From positions 1 through 64,000 of the forward strand of contig NC_031467.1 of the NCBI RefSeq assembly GCF_000006565.2: DNA of 64,000 nucleotides. The letters are read 5' to 3'. Positions within the stretch are counted from its first letter, which is position 1; each line of letters begins with the position of its first letter. This stretch comes from Toxoplasma gondii ME49. Its lineage: Eukaryota; Apicomplexa; Conoidasida; Eucoccidiorida; Sarcocystidae. Under the pieces are notes generated by a model, which was not told the origin of the DNA, made no database searches, and worked only from the letters and a program-made list of their open reading frames with translations. Both the position numbers and the translations under genes were made by a program. This document shows positions 40,101 through 50,386 of this stretch, piece after piece.

Positions 40101-43081
40101 TATTGCGGGGGCGGGGCAGCGAGTGTCGCGCCTGGCTGAGTTGGCACCATGTGGACGGCCACTGCTGATGACAGAGCACGAGGCACGGCGTCACGCTTGG
40201 CATCAGTGCCTGCACTCAGTTGTGGGTCTGGAAACGGGCCTTGGCTCGATGACGGGGCGGCAACGGGGAGGGAAACGAGACACGCAGACGGCTGTAGAAC
40301 AGGGCCGGGTACTGGGGAAGCGGACACAGACGTAGTATTCCAGGACTGAGCAGGTAGAACTGAAAGGGATAGAGGGCCTCGAATGCCTGACGCAAGACTC
40401 GGGACTGAAGGTAGACGCACAGGAGATGCCTGGCCAGTGCAGAGCTGGTGGAGGACAGTGTTGTCCAGAAGTAAACGCGCATTGAGTTTCTGCAGTTCAT
40501 CCAATCTCTGAATCATCAACTCGTCAGTTGTCGACAGACCACGGCCTTCATCCACAGACTCGCACAGACTCGCACGACTTCCTGTACTTTCTCGGGTTGT
40601 CGTTCTTCGATTCTTCTTTTGCGCAGCGGCGACATCGCCTGTGAACTTTTGTAGGTTCTGTCTCAGTGTGATGACTTCATTCTGCAACTCCTTCACTTGC
40701 TCTTCAGTCAACCCATCCCGCTCCTCTCGAGACCTATCACCACAGACATTCGATCGTTGCTGATTCATAGCTTTCTGTGATGCGGGGAGCAGTAACTGCG
40801 TTTGGTCGCTTCGGAGTAGAGTGGCCTCAGCGCCGATACGGTGTTCCTCGGTTGGAACGCCGACTGTCCAGATGGTGGGAGATGATTCTTTGACAAAGTT
40901 CGAATCTTTTAGAGGTGATACTTCCAGGGGTGCCCCGCCTTCGAACGGGGCTGACTGATTGTCTGCACTGAACATCCGACGAGTCTTGAGAAGCGAGACC
41001 GTGAGAGCCTTCTGGTCTTCAGCGTCTAGTTTGCGTGGATCAAGCACCTTGGTGGCCTTCTCGAGACGGTTCATCAAACTCCATAGCCTCCCACATAGAA
41101 TTTCCCCCTCCTGGCTCTCTGTGCTGTCTTCGTTATCTTCTGCACTGCCTTTGACACTTGGTTGTGTCTCTTTGGCTGTGGTCCGGGTCTCCCCTGTTCT
41201 AAGGCCGCATCCTCCTAATTCATCATGCATACCGCCTGTTTGCTCTTTGCTTGCTCCGTCTTGTCCATTTTCTGCGCTCCGCGCGTTTCCTAAGGAACGG
41301 GACGAGTGGAATGACTCTACAGAGGGATCTCTTCCCCGGATCTGTTCCGACTTCAAACTCGTTCTCTTTTCCGTGTCTGCTTCAGCGTTTCTCGTGAACT
41401 CCGTTGAAGGGGTTTGATCGCCAAGAAGATGCGTTTTTGGCCTGTTCCTTGTTGAGCCATCTCGCTTGGGTTGAGAACGAGACGACAGCGGATCCGACGG
41501 AGGTCGAGGCGTGAACACCATGCTGTCCACTGCATGCGTCAGAGCATCTTGAGCCAGAGCCAGCGCATTTTGAAGTTGGTCTTTGTGCTGCAGGGTTGCC
41601 GAAAGGTGGCGATTCAATGCGTCCACCTCTTCCCGCAGGCGACCGAGTTGCTTCTTCAAGTCCTCGTTCTCTGCGTTCTTCTTCCGCATATCCTGGTAAT
41701 ATTGGCGCTTCAGTAGTTGTTCGACTTGAAAGCTCTCTTCTTGCATCGTTCTCTTCTCTTCTTCTTGCGCCTGAAGTTTCTCCGCAAGCATCTTCACTTT
41801 CGCTCTCTCGCCGCCTATGTCACCGCAGGTGGCATCCTCGTCGACACAGTCGTCTTTCGGCGATGAACTCCGACCGAAGTCTGCCGCCGAACAGTCGCTG
41901 TACGAATGCGGACGCGTGTCTCCTCCTCCTCCTCCCTCTACACCAGGAGAAGCGGTTCCTCTTAACAATACGTCGTCAACTTCTTCAAGCAACGCTGATT
42001 CCGTGCCTCGCTGAACGTCCACGGTTTTCATTCTCTGATATACAGCCCGACTCAAATCTAGACGCGTAAGACCTCTGTTAAGAGACATCAGTGTTCTTTC
42101 GCCTTCCTTCTCTGCGTCTGTAGCAGCACCTGCAGCCGAAGACAGGCAGCCTGAAAACGGAGTTGCGGCTTTGCTACTTCGAAACGTCGAATCTGAGTAG
42201 CCTTGTTGTCCATCACGAAAGAGAGATCTATGCGACATTTTCTCGCCTTGATCAACGCGTGCGTTGCTTTCTTCCACGCGTGTACACTCTGAAGCACGAG
42301 AAGCAGCTGGCAGCGCATCGCTTTCAGAATGTGGACTCATGTGGCATTGCTGAGGAATAAAGGGGTTGCCACCTCCGACACGAACCTGACCGTTCTGGAG
42401 AACTTGCGTACGCGTTGCGTTTGCATTGACAGAAAACTCACGCGGACTCGTCCTTCTTCCAGAAAACGGATCCGCTGATTCGACCGCAGGAACCCTCGAG
42501 GGAAAACCGGGCGACAATGCAGGTAGGCACTCGTGGATGGTGAAGCTTGTACTGGTACTGGTTCCCTGTGCCTCACCCCTTTCTAGAGCAGGTGCCATGT
42601 CAAACCCACTTGACTGCGCGCCACCATAATCGCAATATGTCGACTGCTTGAGGGAAGTCATAGAGGACCCTCGGGAAGGAGGGGCACCCGGAACGAAGCC
42701 CAGTCGCTGACTTTGAAGTACTTCACAGTCTGCTGGACAAACCGGGTGGCGTTGATGTGGAGTAGCCGGTAAGGCAATTTTGTTCGCGTATAACGAAGGA
42801 GACTGCGCATTTATCGGAACGTTCTGTTGACTTCCGCGCGCGGGGTGCCCTGCGAGATCTCGACTCTCCTGGTTCAACTGCTGTTGTCGGAGTTGCAGCA
42901 TCTGTTGGAGCCTTTCCTGCTGAACCTTTATCTCCTCGTCGAGAAGAAAACCCTTCAGCGAAAACCCCGCACTCCCTGGAAATGGTTTTGAGGCTGACGC
43001 CGGAACTGAAGTGGAACTCATGATTCCAGAATTTGCGGTCGAAGATGCAGATTTTGAAGGATTGGGTACTGCAGTCACCAT
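37142..43081 (-). CDS. Large intronless coiled-coil, low-complexity protein, function unknown
   Basis: A single uninterrupted frame of 1,979 codons from ATG 43081 (GCGATGG) to the TGA at 37142, which cannot be chance at this base composition. I do not recognise it. Near residues 50-75 there is a short Gln-rich helix (QQERLQQMLQLRQQQ). A clear coiled coil lies at about 415-520, with heptads such as MLAEKLQAQEEEKRTMQEE and LGRLREEVDALNRHL. A second, shorter one is near 787-820 (EEQVKELQNEVITLRQNL). The rest is Ser/Pro/Thr/Gln-rich and predicted disordered, with basic patches. There is no signal peptide and no membrane segment, so the protein is probably cytosolic, nuclear or cytoskeletal. Such scaffolds are common among coccidian cytoskeletal and centrosomal proteins, but that is only a general resemblance. 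The lack of introns contrasts with its intron-dense neighbours. Confidence 0.82.
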   Translation of the reverse strand: MVTAVPNPSKSASSTANSGIMSSTSVPASASKPFPGSAGFSLKGFLLDEEIKVQQERLQQMLQLRQQQLNQESRDLAGHPARGSQQNVPINAQSPSLYANKIALPATPHQRHPVCPADCEVLQSQRLGFVPGAPPSRGSSMTSLKQSTYCDYGGAQSSGFDMAPALERGEAQGTSTSTSFTIHECLPALSPGFPSRVPAVESADPFSGRRTSPREFSVNANATRTQVLQNGQVRVGGGNPFIPQQCHMSPHSESDALPAASRASECTRVEESNARVDQGEKMSHRSLFRDGQQGYSDSTFRSSKAATPFSGCLSSAAGAATDAEKEGERTLMSLNRGLTRLDLSRAVYQRMKTVDVQRGTESALLEEVDDVLLRGTASPGVEGGGGGDTRPHSYSDCSAADFGRSSSPKDDCVDEDATCGDIGGERAKVKMLAEKLQAQEEEKRTMQEESFQVEQLLKRQYYQDMRKKNAENEDLKKQLGRLREEVDALNRHLSATLQHKDQLQNALALAQDALTHAVDSMVFTPRPPSDPLSSRSQPKRDGSTRNRPKTHLLGDQTPSTEFTRNAEADTEKRTSLKSEQIRGRDPSVESFHSSRSLGNARSAENGQDGASKEQTGGMHDELGGCGLRTGETRTTAKETQPSVKGSAEDNEDSTESQEGEILCGRLWSLMNRLEKATKVLDPRKLDAEDQKALTVSLLKTRRMFSADNQSAPFEGGAPLEVSPLKDSNFVKESSPTIWTVGVPTEEHRIGAEATLLRSDQTQLLLPASQKAMNQQRSNVCGDRSREERDGLTEEQVKELQNEVITLRQNLQKFTGDVAAAQKKNRRTTTRESTGSRASLCESVDEGRGLSTTDELMIQRLDELQKLNARLLLDNTVLHQLCTGQASPVRLPSVPSLASGIRGPLSLSVLPAQSWNTTSVSASPVPGPVLQPSACLVSLPVAAPSSSQGPFPDPQLSAGTDAKRDAVPRALSSAVAVHMVPTQPGATLAAPPPQYVGHPVAPTASSGHHQKAGHTLASTNFHSLFPGGFFPEKGGTQPHTVAPPAGLQVSPPVGRNGENISVSGQKDRNEIMASFQREMPKRTGSKGPKVQELWNNSTKASQGSQRGSGPFPGVHANGVTTLPVKTVDGDARRVTHTRAHGVAHRQMAVSQSQPVLGSSTGERQDSKKVKPTLSRSVASVGGINRSGGAGTTFLPPLVSTQTNQSKNQGPVMSRGETGGEARNEHGEKSLAGLQRRMVKHSISAVELPVLRSPVAEHIVSRATRGSCLQDGGPSPSKLPHLLTDNYQRIHFTSSGIATRTTSPFQRGAKSVASNSPDTVGGVVARPTLNGVYLCQVPHGRTADPTQLAVWGRGYPASAVGLPTAADSSFPKVFQRNVRKASKGDETSRTRGSQRHSGEGVLWAAESGSRSYSRRRSGSCVSRAPTEAEGRATSGSGRTIQGQTKSEESAVKPTLHSIPVFAQSQLKGHVFPQLVNSSPLSSRPTTPVTPCTPTSATPPPLHQGESSYYTSYTGSLPCYVYSPGVPAPISQNSGDASRQHLVELHPNSTVNFRCVAYPHPTLSTTPVSFTAFKASPSKGTSADCRQSASLSPEETVTEMGLSRPSVSQSDCGASGAAAFGSDASVNQAREPAACVCLPSAAATYSQTHLAGGPFASGLGFRERLHNTGEYRFQEQMMSSDQPTKRVPRQNRVPSQSTVSPQNVRTPLRAPVTAQGDTAETRAGLGRWSATASKREGVSPTTRAFRPFESFTSFLQKQFMGFTASRTRDESFAEVTADQAAARGRSLTSPVRGKPGRVSSVGGTGLDSSECKKKLLGVPDRSAAVRVGRTTSLANLAQGRIQEKDLGTRLHCMGAPQKQSESLESAVGSNHQQEIMNSARAAKAMWLPTSLGTTSTAVSHISSVSSKHSLKASLCGLKVFCDAPILQHSSIHHLCEEAASQGSLISTPKLESDVSNRRNSAPVGRFLGPAVSVSSVLQLKAR

Positions 43082-46000
43082 CGCAACTTCCTCCTTTTCG
43101 CAAAAAGATGTGTTCTTTCAAGAGAAGCCGTGACAGAATGCAATCCGCAACCCTCAAAAGAAGCGAAGTCAAAAATGCTTTAGAATGAATCGCTCTGGAC
43201 ACGCACAATGCAGCGATGAAGTGTGAGGACTAAAGAAGTCCGACCAGTGATCCACGTGGACGTGGACATAGTTTTGTAGAAAATGCCCGAGAGAAAGACA
43301 GATAGCGAAGCGAATGCCAAATTTAAGTGGGTTTGTGCTTTGTGAGATGGGAAAATAACGAGTCCGGCCTTGAATACAGAAGCTTCAAAGCTCGGAACGA
43401 GACACTAATGATCTGGAAGTTACTTCCCCACTACTGTCTGGGAGCTGCGAAGAGCAGATAACACCCGCGGTGCAATGGTTTCACTCCGGTTCGGGAACCA
43501 GTTGGACACCACAGAGTACGACCTCAAAGTGACAGTGGTGAATGCGTATCAGAAGGTCTTCCACGATACAAGAGATGTGTGAAGGACAGAACAGGATGGC
43601 ATTCACAAAGACCAGTCGAAATGTGGAAAGCTTTGGCGTATCATGCCGAACCCGTGAACGTCCACGTGTCTCAAAAGATCTGCTGGAATCATCGTGCAAA
43701 GAGCAGACGTTTTCCGCAACAAAAATGCCAAGGGAAATCTCTAGACGGAGCCCACGGCGGGAACAGGCGTAACGGACTGTGTACGAACTTATGGGTCATT
43801 AATGGGGCAGCTGCGCTTGAAGCTTGAAAACAAGCTCAGGAAGGCCTATACAAGAATGGAAATTTTTGGAATGAGGGCGCACGTATCAAGCAGCGGGTGT
43901 TTTTTCACGACGTCCACATACGAGCGTTGGCGGTTCCTGAGCCGCGCGGTCGAGAGGTGAGGGCGGCACGAGCGGGGAAAGCATTAGCTTTTATACCGGC
44001 CGAAGGGCGCTTGACGCGCGCCCTAAAGAGAGCAAGATCACCTGAATCGGAAGGGCAAACATGAAGCTCGAAGAGGGAATCAGCCACTAGAAGACGCCAA
44101 GTAAACACCTGCCTTTCTGGTGGTCACCGCACCAGCCAGAGTAAGCGTCTGCTTGACAAGGGTGTCAGCTCTGTTGAGCGGTTGTAAGCAGCCGCTCAAC
44201 GGAGGTGCAAATGAGGGGAAGCCCTCCCTTCAAACAGCGCATGAGGAACCTGGCAACTGGAGCAAATCATTGGAACAGGTACGGTTTGTCTGATTAACTA
44301 CATAGTTTTATGCCAAAAGCAAGAAAACACACTTTAAAGTGGTTCAACGTGAAAACCTCGGGCATAGCTGCGCGGGAGCATCAGCTGTTTCGGCACTGGA
44401 AGTAGGGTGCGCTGTTGCTGAGGGGTGCATTGGAGGTACCGGACAAACACTACTACCAGCAAGGGACAAGAGTCTTGAGGTGGAATACCTTGTATTTTCT
44501 GATAAATTGACAACGACGAAGAGGGGGAGAACAGAGACTGATCCGACGAAAAGGGAAGAAAACATCGAGGAACGAGTGGGGAGGAAAAACCCTCTGGGGT
44601 CACCCTCACAAAATATCGCAAGAAAGACGCGCGCTGTCTGGAAGCAGCTGGCGGCTGCGTTGTCGTCAGTACCCTCCCGTTGAGGTCAGGATGATGCAAT
44701 GTGGGCTGCGCTGCTGCTGTGTTCCGCTCATTGCAGACTACGATTTCTGAGTGGGTGAACGCCCAACCGCCAAAAACTTGACAAACGCCAACGAAGTGGC
44801 AATGAACTGGGAAGATTAGCCGGGTGTCACCCAGGTTCGTTTTACTAGTCCTTTCACGATGAACAGCGTGGAAGAAAAACCGAACGGCTCTGCAGCAGGA
44901 AGAAACTTTCTGACTGGTAGACGTTGCGGCGAGTGCAGCGACAAACGATACCAACCAGATAGTGGTGCGTTTGGTGCCAATTGATCCAGGAGTTACCGCG
45001 CCTTAATAGCTGCACTATACGTTGCTCGTCGCTTTCGCCGCCTCATCCGGGTGAAAAATCCGTTCTGTCTACAACAAAATAGGCGTTCCGCCAGCGTTCG
45101 AGCAGTTAACGCACATCATGAGGCTCATGAATGCTCTGTTGATGCTCGGAAGAGAAACGTTTCGGTAACTGCGCTTGTCCTCTGCCCCCGCCGTTCCTCG
45201 CACCCGACATCAGCGCTCACGCTGCTGGGTTGTGAAAGACAGAAACACAGTCGCGCGTGTTTCCTAGCCAAATGTGGAGAACGAAGCAACAAGTACGTGA
45301 CTACAGACTTTCGCACCGTCGTGACGATGGATGCAGGCGCGTTTTATTGCCATTCACTAGCTCTGCATCTGGCGCATCTGTTGCTGTCTGTGCAGGTATC
45401 ACAGAAAAACTGTCACCCGTGGAGTCGTGGAGACCAGAACAGGAATAGCACTCACGTTCCGAAGTTCTTTCGGCTCTACTGTCGTGCTCGGAGTGGTAAT
45501 CTTGCGCTTGCTAGCCGCGGACGTGGATCCTCCTCGTTAGCTGTCTGCATCGAAGTTTATATAAAAACATATTTGAACTGCCACGAGGCCAGGGTCCCCC
45601 CTCTCGCTTCGGCATGCCGGGTAGGTAGTCCACTGGGACAAGATGGAGGAGGGGGCTTATTTTTTCTGGCGTTGAAGCGCTGCGTGAAGTAGTTTGCACC
45701 ATGTCGCGAAAAGCGAGGCAATTCATTCAGTTATCTCTAGGCGACACTGCCGCTGGAACCCCAAGTTCAGCGGCTGGTTTAACCGCAACTGCTTACGTAC
45801 GGCTTCACAGCAAGTTCGTCTAATTATGAAGGGGGCACGGTTCTGCTGTCGCTCAGAAGAAAATGTTTCACTCGTTCTAAGTCGCGAGCCACGGTGCGGA
45901 TGCATTGCACTACAGCCTCCTGACCAAAAACGGTCAGAAGCCGAAGGGACTGGGCTGATTCGTCCGCACTTTTCGTCTTCGCTTCAAGAGTCGCAGTTTG

Positions 46001-46265
46001 TCGCGATGGGTGGACTAACATCACAGTCGATGTACGCCGATTTTACAGACTTTCAAATTCATTAGAGGCTCGGCCTCAAAGGAAGCGACCTATTTCAAGA
46101 GGGGACAAGTTAATCAAGAGTCTACAAGCACTCAGGTAGAGTCAACTCTCGAAAAACAGCAGCTGTCCTCAGCTTCTTGCGCAAAAGTGTGAGAACAGAA
46201 AGCGTTACAAATGAAGGGAATCAAAGGAAACGCGACGCCGCTACAGCCAAAAGACCTTACACTCC
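43082..46265. other. Long intergenic region / 5' leader of the coiled-coil gene
   Basis: Over three kilobases between two minus-strand genes, presumably carrying the promoter and leader of the gene ending at 43081 and the 3' untranslated region of the membrane-protein gene. The longest frames here (206 codons minus, 44334-44954; 213 codons plus, 45051-45692) do not begin with ATG, have no domain or splice context, and are probably chance. No repeat or RNA gene was seen. Confidence 0.5.
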
Positions 46266-49200
46266 TTATTTCGCAATCACTATATTGTCCCTGGAAGCGT
46301 CGACGACTTGGTCACCCGTTACACTCGCAGACGAGGATCTTCGTGTGCTGATACCCTCCAAGGAAAGAATTGACCCCCGCGCGGAGGCCCCATCACGTTT
46401 GTCTGAGGAGTCTCTGGGGTCATCGGCTGTCATAGAGGAACTGGAAATGCTCTGTCTGTGGTCGTCTGTGTGAGTCCGGGTGGACCCCAACCTGCTGTGG
46501 CAGTAAAAGGGATGCACACATGTGAAGACATGAAGCAACGCGACCATCAGAGGACGACATGAATGCATCCGAGTTTTGATGGGAGGCTCAACGACATTTC
46601 CTGACAGCAGCTGGGCCCGCCACATACGGAAATACAAACGAAGCCATTTGCGTAAAAGAAACCTGGCAAAATACTCCACAAGATATTCGGACGGATTCGT
46701 TACGCTTGAGACTACAGCGGGCCTAGGGCACTGAATTATGCATCCGTTCAAATAAACAACAGCATTCACCACAACCTGCTGATGTGATAAGGTGCATCAG
46801 ATTCTGGCTTTCTTTCGTCTGCGGCACGTACTTCGTAGAATACAACACCTAGCATAAGTGAGAATAACATTGCTGTTCTGATTCTCGCTATTAGCAATAT
46901 GCATTTGCTTTACCGAGCTCTAGATTTCCTACGGATGTCAAACTCTGTCACCAATATGGGTCTCATGAACAAACAAATGAACGACGCTGCAGTGTCCAAG
47001 AGCCGCTCTGGCATGGGAAAACCTGTACACAGTGGGGTCCGATGACCCGCTGAGGAGCGGCGGCAAGTTCAGAACATGCCGCTGTGCTCCATTTCCTGCA
47101 TACTTTCTTCGTGCCGCTTAACTTTCCAGCCAAATCTAGCACCGACGTATAGTTCTGGTGTAGTTCCAGCCGCAAGAACAAGGAGTTGTTTTCACTTACT
47201 GCGCTTCGGCAGTATCTCGAATAAAAACGAATTCACGTTTACCACAAAATCCTTACTGCGCTCGCGTTCGCCATCTGATGTAGCGGGCATTCATCTCAAT
47301 TCCTGACAGTATGGGGGCGAAGCCAATCACGATGCCAGCGAGTAGTCCAAAGATAAGGCCGACTGCAGTTGCACACGCACAATAAATCCAGAGTCGTGTA
47401 TACCTGCCGGCCTCTGATTTTCCAAAGGGCAACAATGCGGAGACACAGGCTGTTCCGTACGCATAGAATGCAATGCGGTTATCTCCTGAGCACCAAATTG
47501 TCTTGCAAAAGAACCAACTAAGTGCTGGCACTCGGTAGGTACGCGGCAACGCTGGACCACCGGTGAAGGAGATAGATCATCGAAGTCATGAGAAACATGC
47601 CACGAACAATAGCAGTGTTCCCGTGGAACATGAAAGCAGAACCTGGCAACCGGATACCGATCATCAAAAACAAGGGAGCCCATATCGTTCGATTAACAAT
47701 GGAAATCGCCATTTTCGAGTTTTGAGAACCGGGTGCAAGCTCGATGTGTGTCTTACTGGTTACAGCTGAAGTGGTTGTGCTTGCGAGTCCGCCAATAGTG
47801 CCACCTGCGACGGATCCGCCGAATCCGCCAATCCAGGCCCCTCGCGTTCCCACCAGTACAAAGGAGACGGCAAACGACATAAAACCTCCTCCAGCAAAAA
47901 GTGCGCTTGTCCAGCACTGACTAACGAGTCCGCCAAGCAAACCTCCAGATAATAGGCCTGTAAAAACCAAAATCGTGGTATGAAACCAAGACAACCATTG
48001 CTTCACAGGCTACAGCCGTACAGTACTTGTAGGCATTGCTGAACACGATGTTGACAGCAAAGTATTAGTCAGCGGTTGAGTCCCCGAGTGCTGAGCGGCA
48101 CATGAAAATGTTGCACCGACAGCTCAAACTTACCAATGCTCGACGCCAACAATATCACCCAGCCACCACCGCGAAAGAAGTTTTTGGAAAAAAAACCCTG
48201 AGGAGCAGACAAGCGCCAAACAAAACACATTAGCCGTGTCCGAAAATACTTGAACATGGACCCCCTTCATCATTGTTTCCCTGTCATACGGACCACGGCA
48301 ACAGTACAAGCCGCACTCGATCAATACATGCACTGTAACGAGTAGTGTTTACTCGCTGCACAGTCTACCAAGCCCTCTCAATCTAGAGGTGTCGTTAGCG
48401 AGAAGCACGGAGGCATTACCCTCCTTCGTTTCACGTTCCGCGCCCGCTTGCGAATAGCACCAAAGTCAATCAGACCAATCGATGCTCCCCACTGGCTGAG
48501 TACAATGTGTGTGATGCAGTTTCGCGAAGCCATATCGGAGGAAATTATTTAGACAGTCCAACAAGGCGAACTAGACGGTGCTGTCAGCTCCTAGCACTCA
48601 GAGAGGAAATTTACCTTGGAAAACAACTGAGACATGAGAATTGTTTCCGCCAGGACGGAAACACCGCTAACGAGCAAAATAGCTGTGCCTCCGAGAATGA
48701 TTGGTACGCACGTGCATTGGTCGAAGCAAAAGCTGTTAGGCTGCACAAACCGGGAAGCAGCAGCACACACAACGGAGCCTCCGACGTCACACCAGGAAGT
48801 AAATTTAGAGAATTTGTCAACAACTTTGGTGTGAAGTTCAATCCTATTCAACTCCCGTAGCGCACTAGTTCCCAGAACAAACGACGAGACCAGCACGCAA
48901 AATGAACGGTGCGGCCCCGACGACCATAGGTCTCACTGATGATAATTAAGCCATGCGACGAGGGACGCTGCGTCAAACAAACGTCGTTCCTTGGCACTGT
49001 CAAATCGTAGATGTGCTCGACAGTTAGCTGGGTAAGAACAAGATCGGTAAGTATAGGACTTACTGACTGTAGTGAATCCTCCGCCGGAGCAAGTTGAGTT
49101 ACACTTTCCCTCGCACTTCCGTTGTCTGACGACGTGCTGGCGTCGGACGTTGGGACGTCATACTCCTCTGTGTCATCTGTTTCTTCTGGTTGGCTTTCTG

Positions 49201-50386
49201 GGGCTATGCTACCGGTTCCGTCGTCAGTGTGTGTTGGAAGCGTCGCTCGGACTTGACTTTCGGATGAAATGGGAACTGCTGCATGCACAGACATGCAGGA
49301 AAGCTTCTAAATGCAAAGGAGAGAAAGCGGTAGTGACGGGGTCATTCAGCTTATCAGGACTGTCTTGAGGCTGCCGGATACCGTGGGAGCCACCGATATT
49401 GACACTATCACACCAGCGTAAGCACTCGGCATTCATTTGATTGACATACCGGTCAGAGGAGCAACAGGTGGTATTGAAACTGCGGCCGAATCTTGTGGCA
49501 CCACACCACGCGTCGCTGATGAAGTGGCGACGGTACCACCTGAGAGAAGCTGATTCACACTGGGTTGAGTCACCATCGTTGACTGAGGTGTTGAGGTAGT
49601 CGCAAGAGGAACCCCAGTTTTCGGCTGGAAAACCTGTGACTGCTGTAGAGGCACAGATGGAGAAAACGTAGGCGTCACCACAGGTTCTTGTGAGGCTGGT
49701 GTCTGTGGCACGTTGCTAACCACGGTTGTTGGTAATGGGGCAAGTGGCGGTGGAGGCAGGGCGTTGACGAAGGGCAAAGCATTCGCAATCCTTGTAGCAA
49801 TAGGAGACTGAATGGCTGTTGTGTTCACATACGGCACAAGTGGTACCTCTGGCAGGTGTGGCAGGGGGAGGTTAGAAAGAGGACCGGCAGGAGAGGCTGG
49901 TTGCGGCAGCCATGTTCCCAGCGGCCACGGCGCTACGTACGGACTATTTGTCGTTGACACATCCGGTGTTGTCGCAGCCGTCGAATTTGTGAGGAAAGAT
50001 GAAAAGTAGCCAACGCCGGTCAGTTGCTCCGGTACGAGGGGGGGAGTGTGATCCTTGCCAGCCGCTGACACTTCATGGAACGCGCCTCGGTAAGCATTCC
50101 CCTGTAACTGCTCATGCAACAACTCGTGACGTGAAGATACTGCACTCCTTGCCAAGCGCTTGTGGCTTGCCCGGCCAGGAAAATTTGGATCAAATTGAGC
50201 CAGTCCCTCGGTGACCGTCGGCGCCAACGTTCCAGTGGCGCGGGCAGTAAGACCAGCAGTCCAGCAAATGTGCCATGAGAAACGCAGGGAAGTCGTCGAT
50301 GACAGAAGAAGAGCAACCCACCACAGAGTTGACCAAGTGACGCAGACCAATGCCCTGAACTTTCGGAAAGACCAGGCTGCCCCCAT
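46266..50386 (-). CDS. Polytopic membrane protein with proline-rich N-terminal domain
   Basis: Seven exons on the minus strand: 50386-49450, 49278-49064, 48851-48615, 48197-48134, 47957-47658, 47551-47257, 46491-46266. Phases join throughout, giving 757 residues. The N-terminus has a signal peptide or anchor (LVCVTWSTLWWVALLL). A long Pro/Thr/Val-rich domain with few charges follows to about 310, then an acidic Ser/Thr stretch (to about 384). Hydrophobic segments come next: VPIILGGTAILLVSGVSVLA (about 434-455), WVILLASSIG, a glycine-zipper run (SGGLLGGLVSQ, GGFGGSVAGGTIGGLAS), WAPLFLMI, and ATAVGLIFGLLAGIVIGFAP. The end is a Ser-rich polar tail. It should enter the secretory pathway with the proline-rich part lumenal or extracellular. 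I recognise no family. A transporter, a pore-like protein or a dense-granule/vacuolar membrane protein are all open. The 106-nt intron between exons 5 and 6 and the exon 3 acceptor are the least certain junctions. Confidence 0.78.

Noticed and set aside
44334..44954. 206-codon minus-strand frame
   Set aside because: It starts at TTG rather than ATG, and its low-complexity Ser/Pro content comes from a GC-rich stretch. No exon signals were found.
45051..45692. 213-codon + strand frame
   Set aside because: It does not begin with ATG, has no domain, signal peptide or splice context, and lies in a long region that reads as leader or intergenic sequence.
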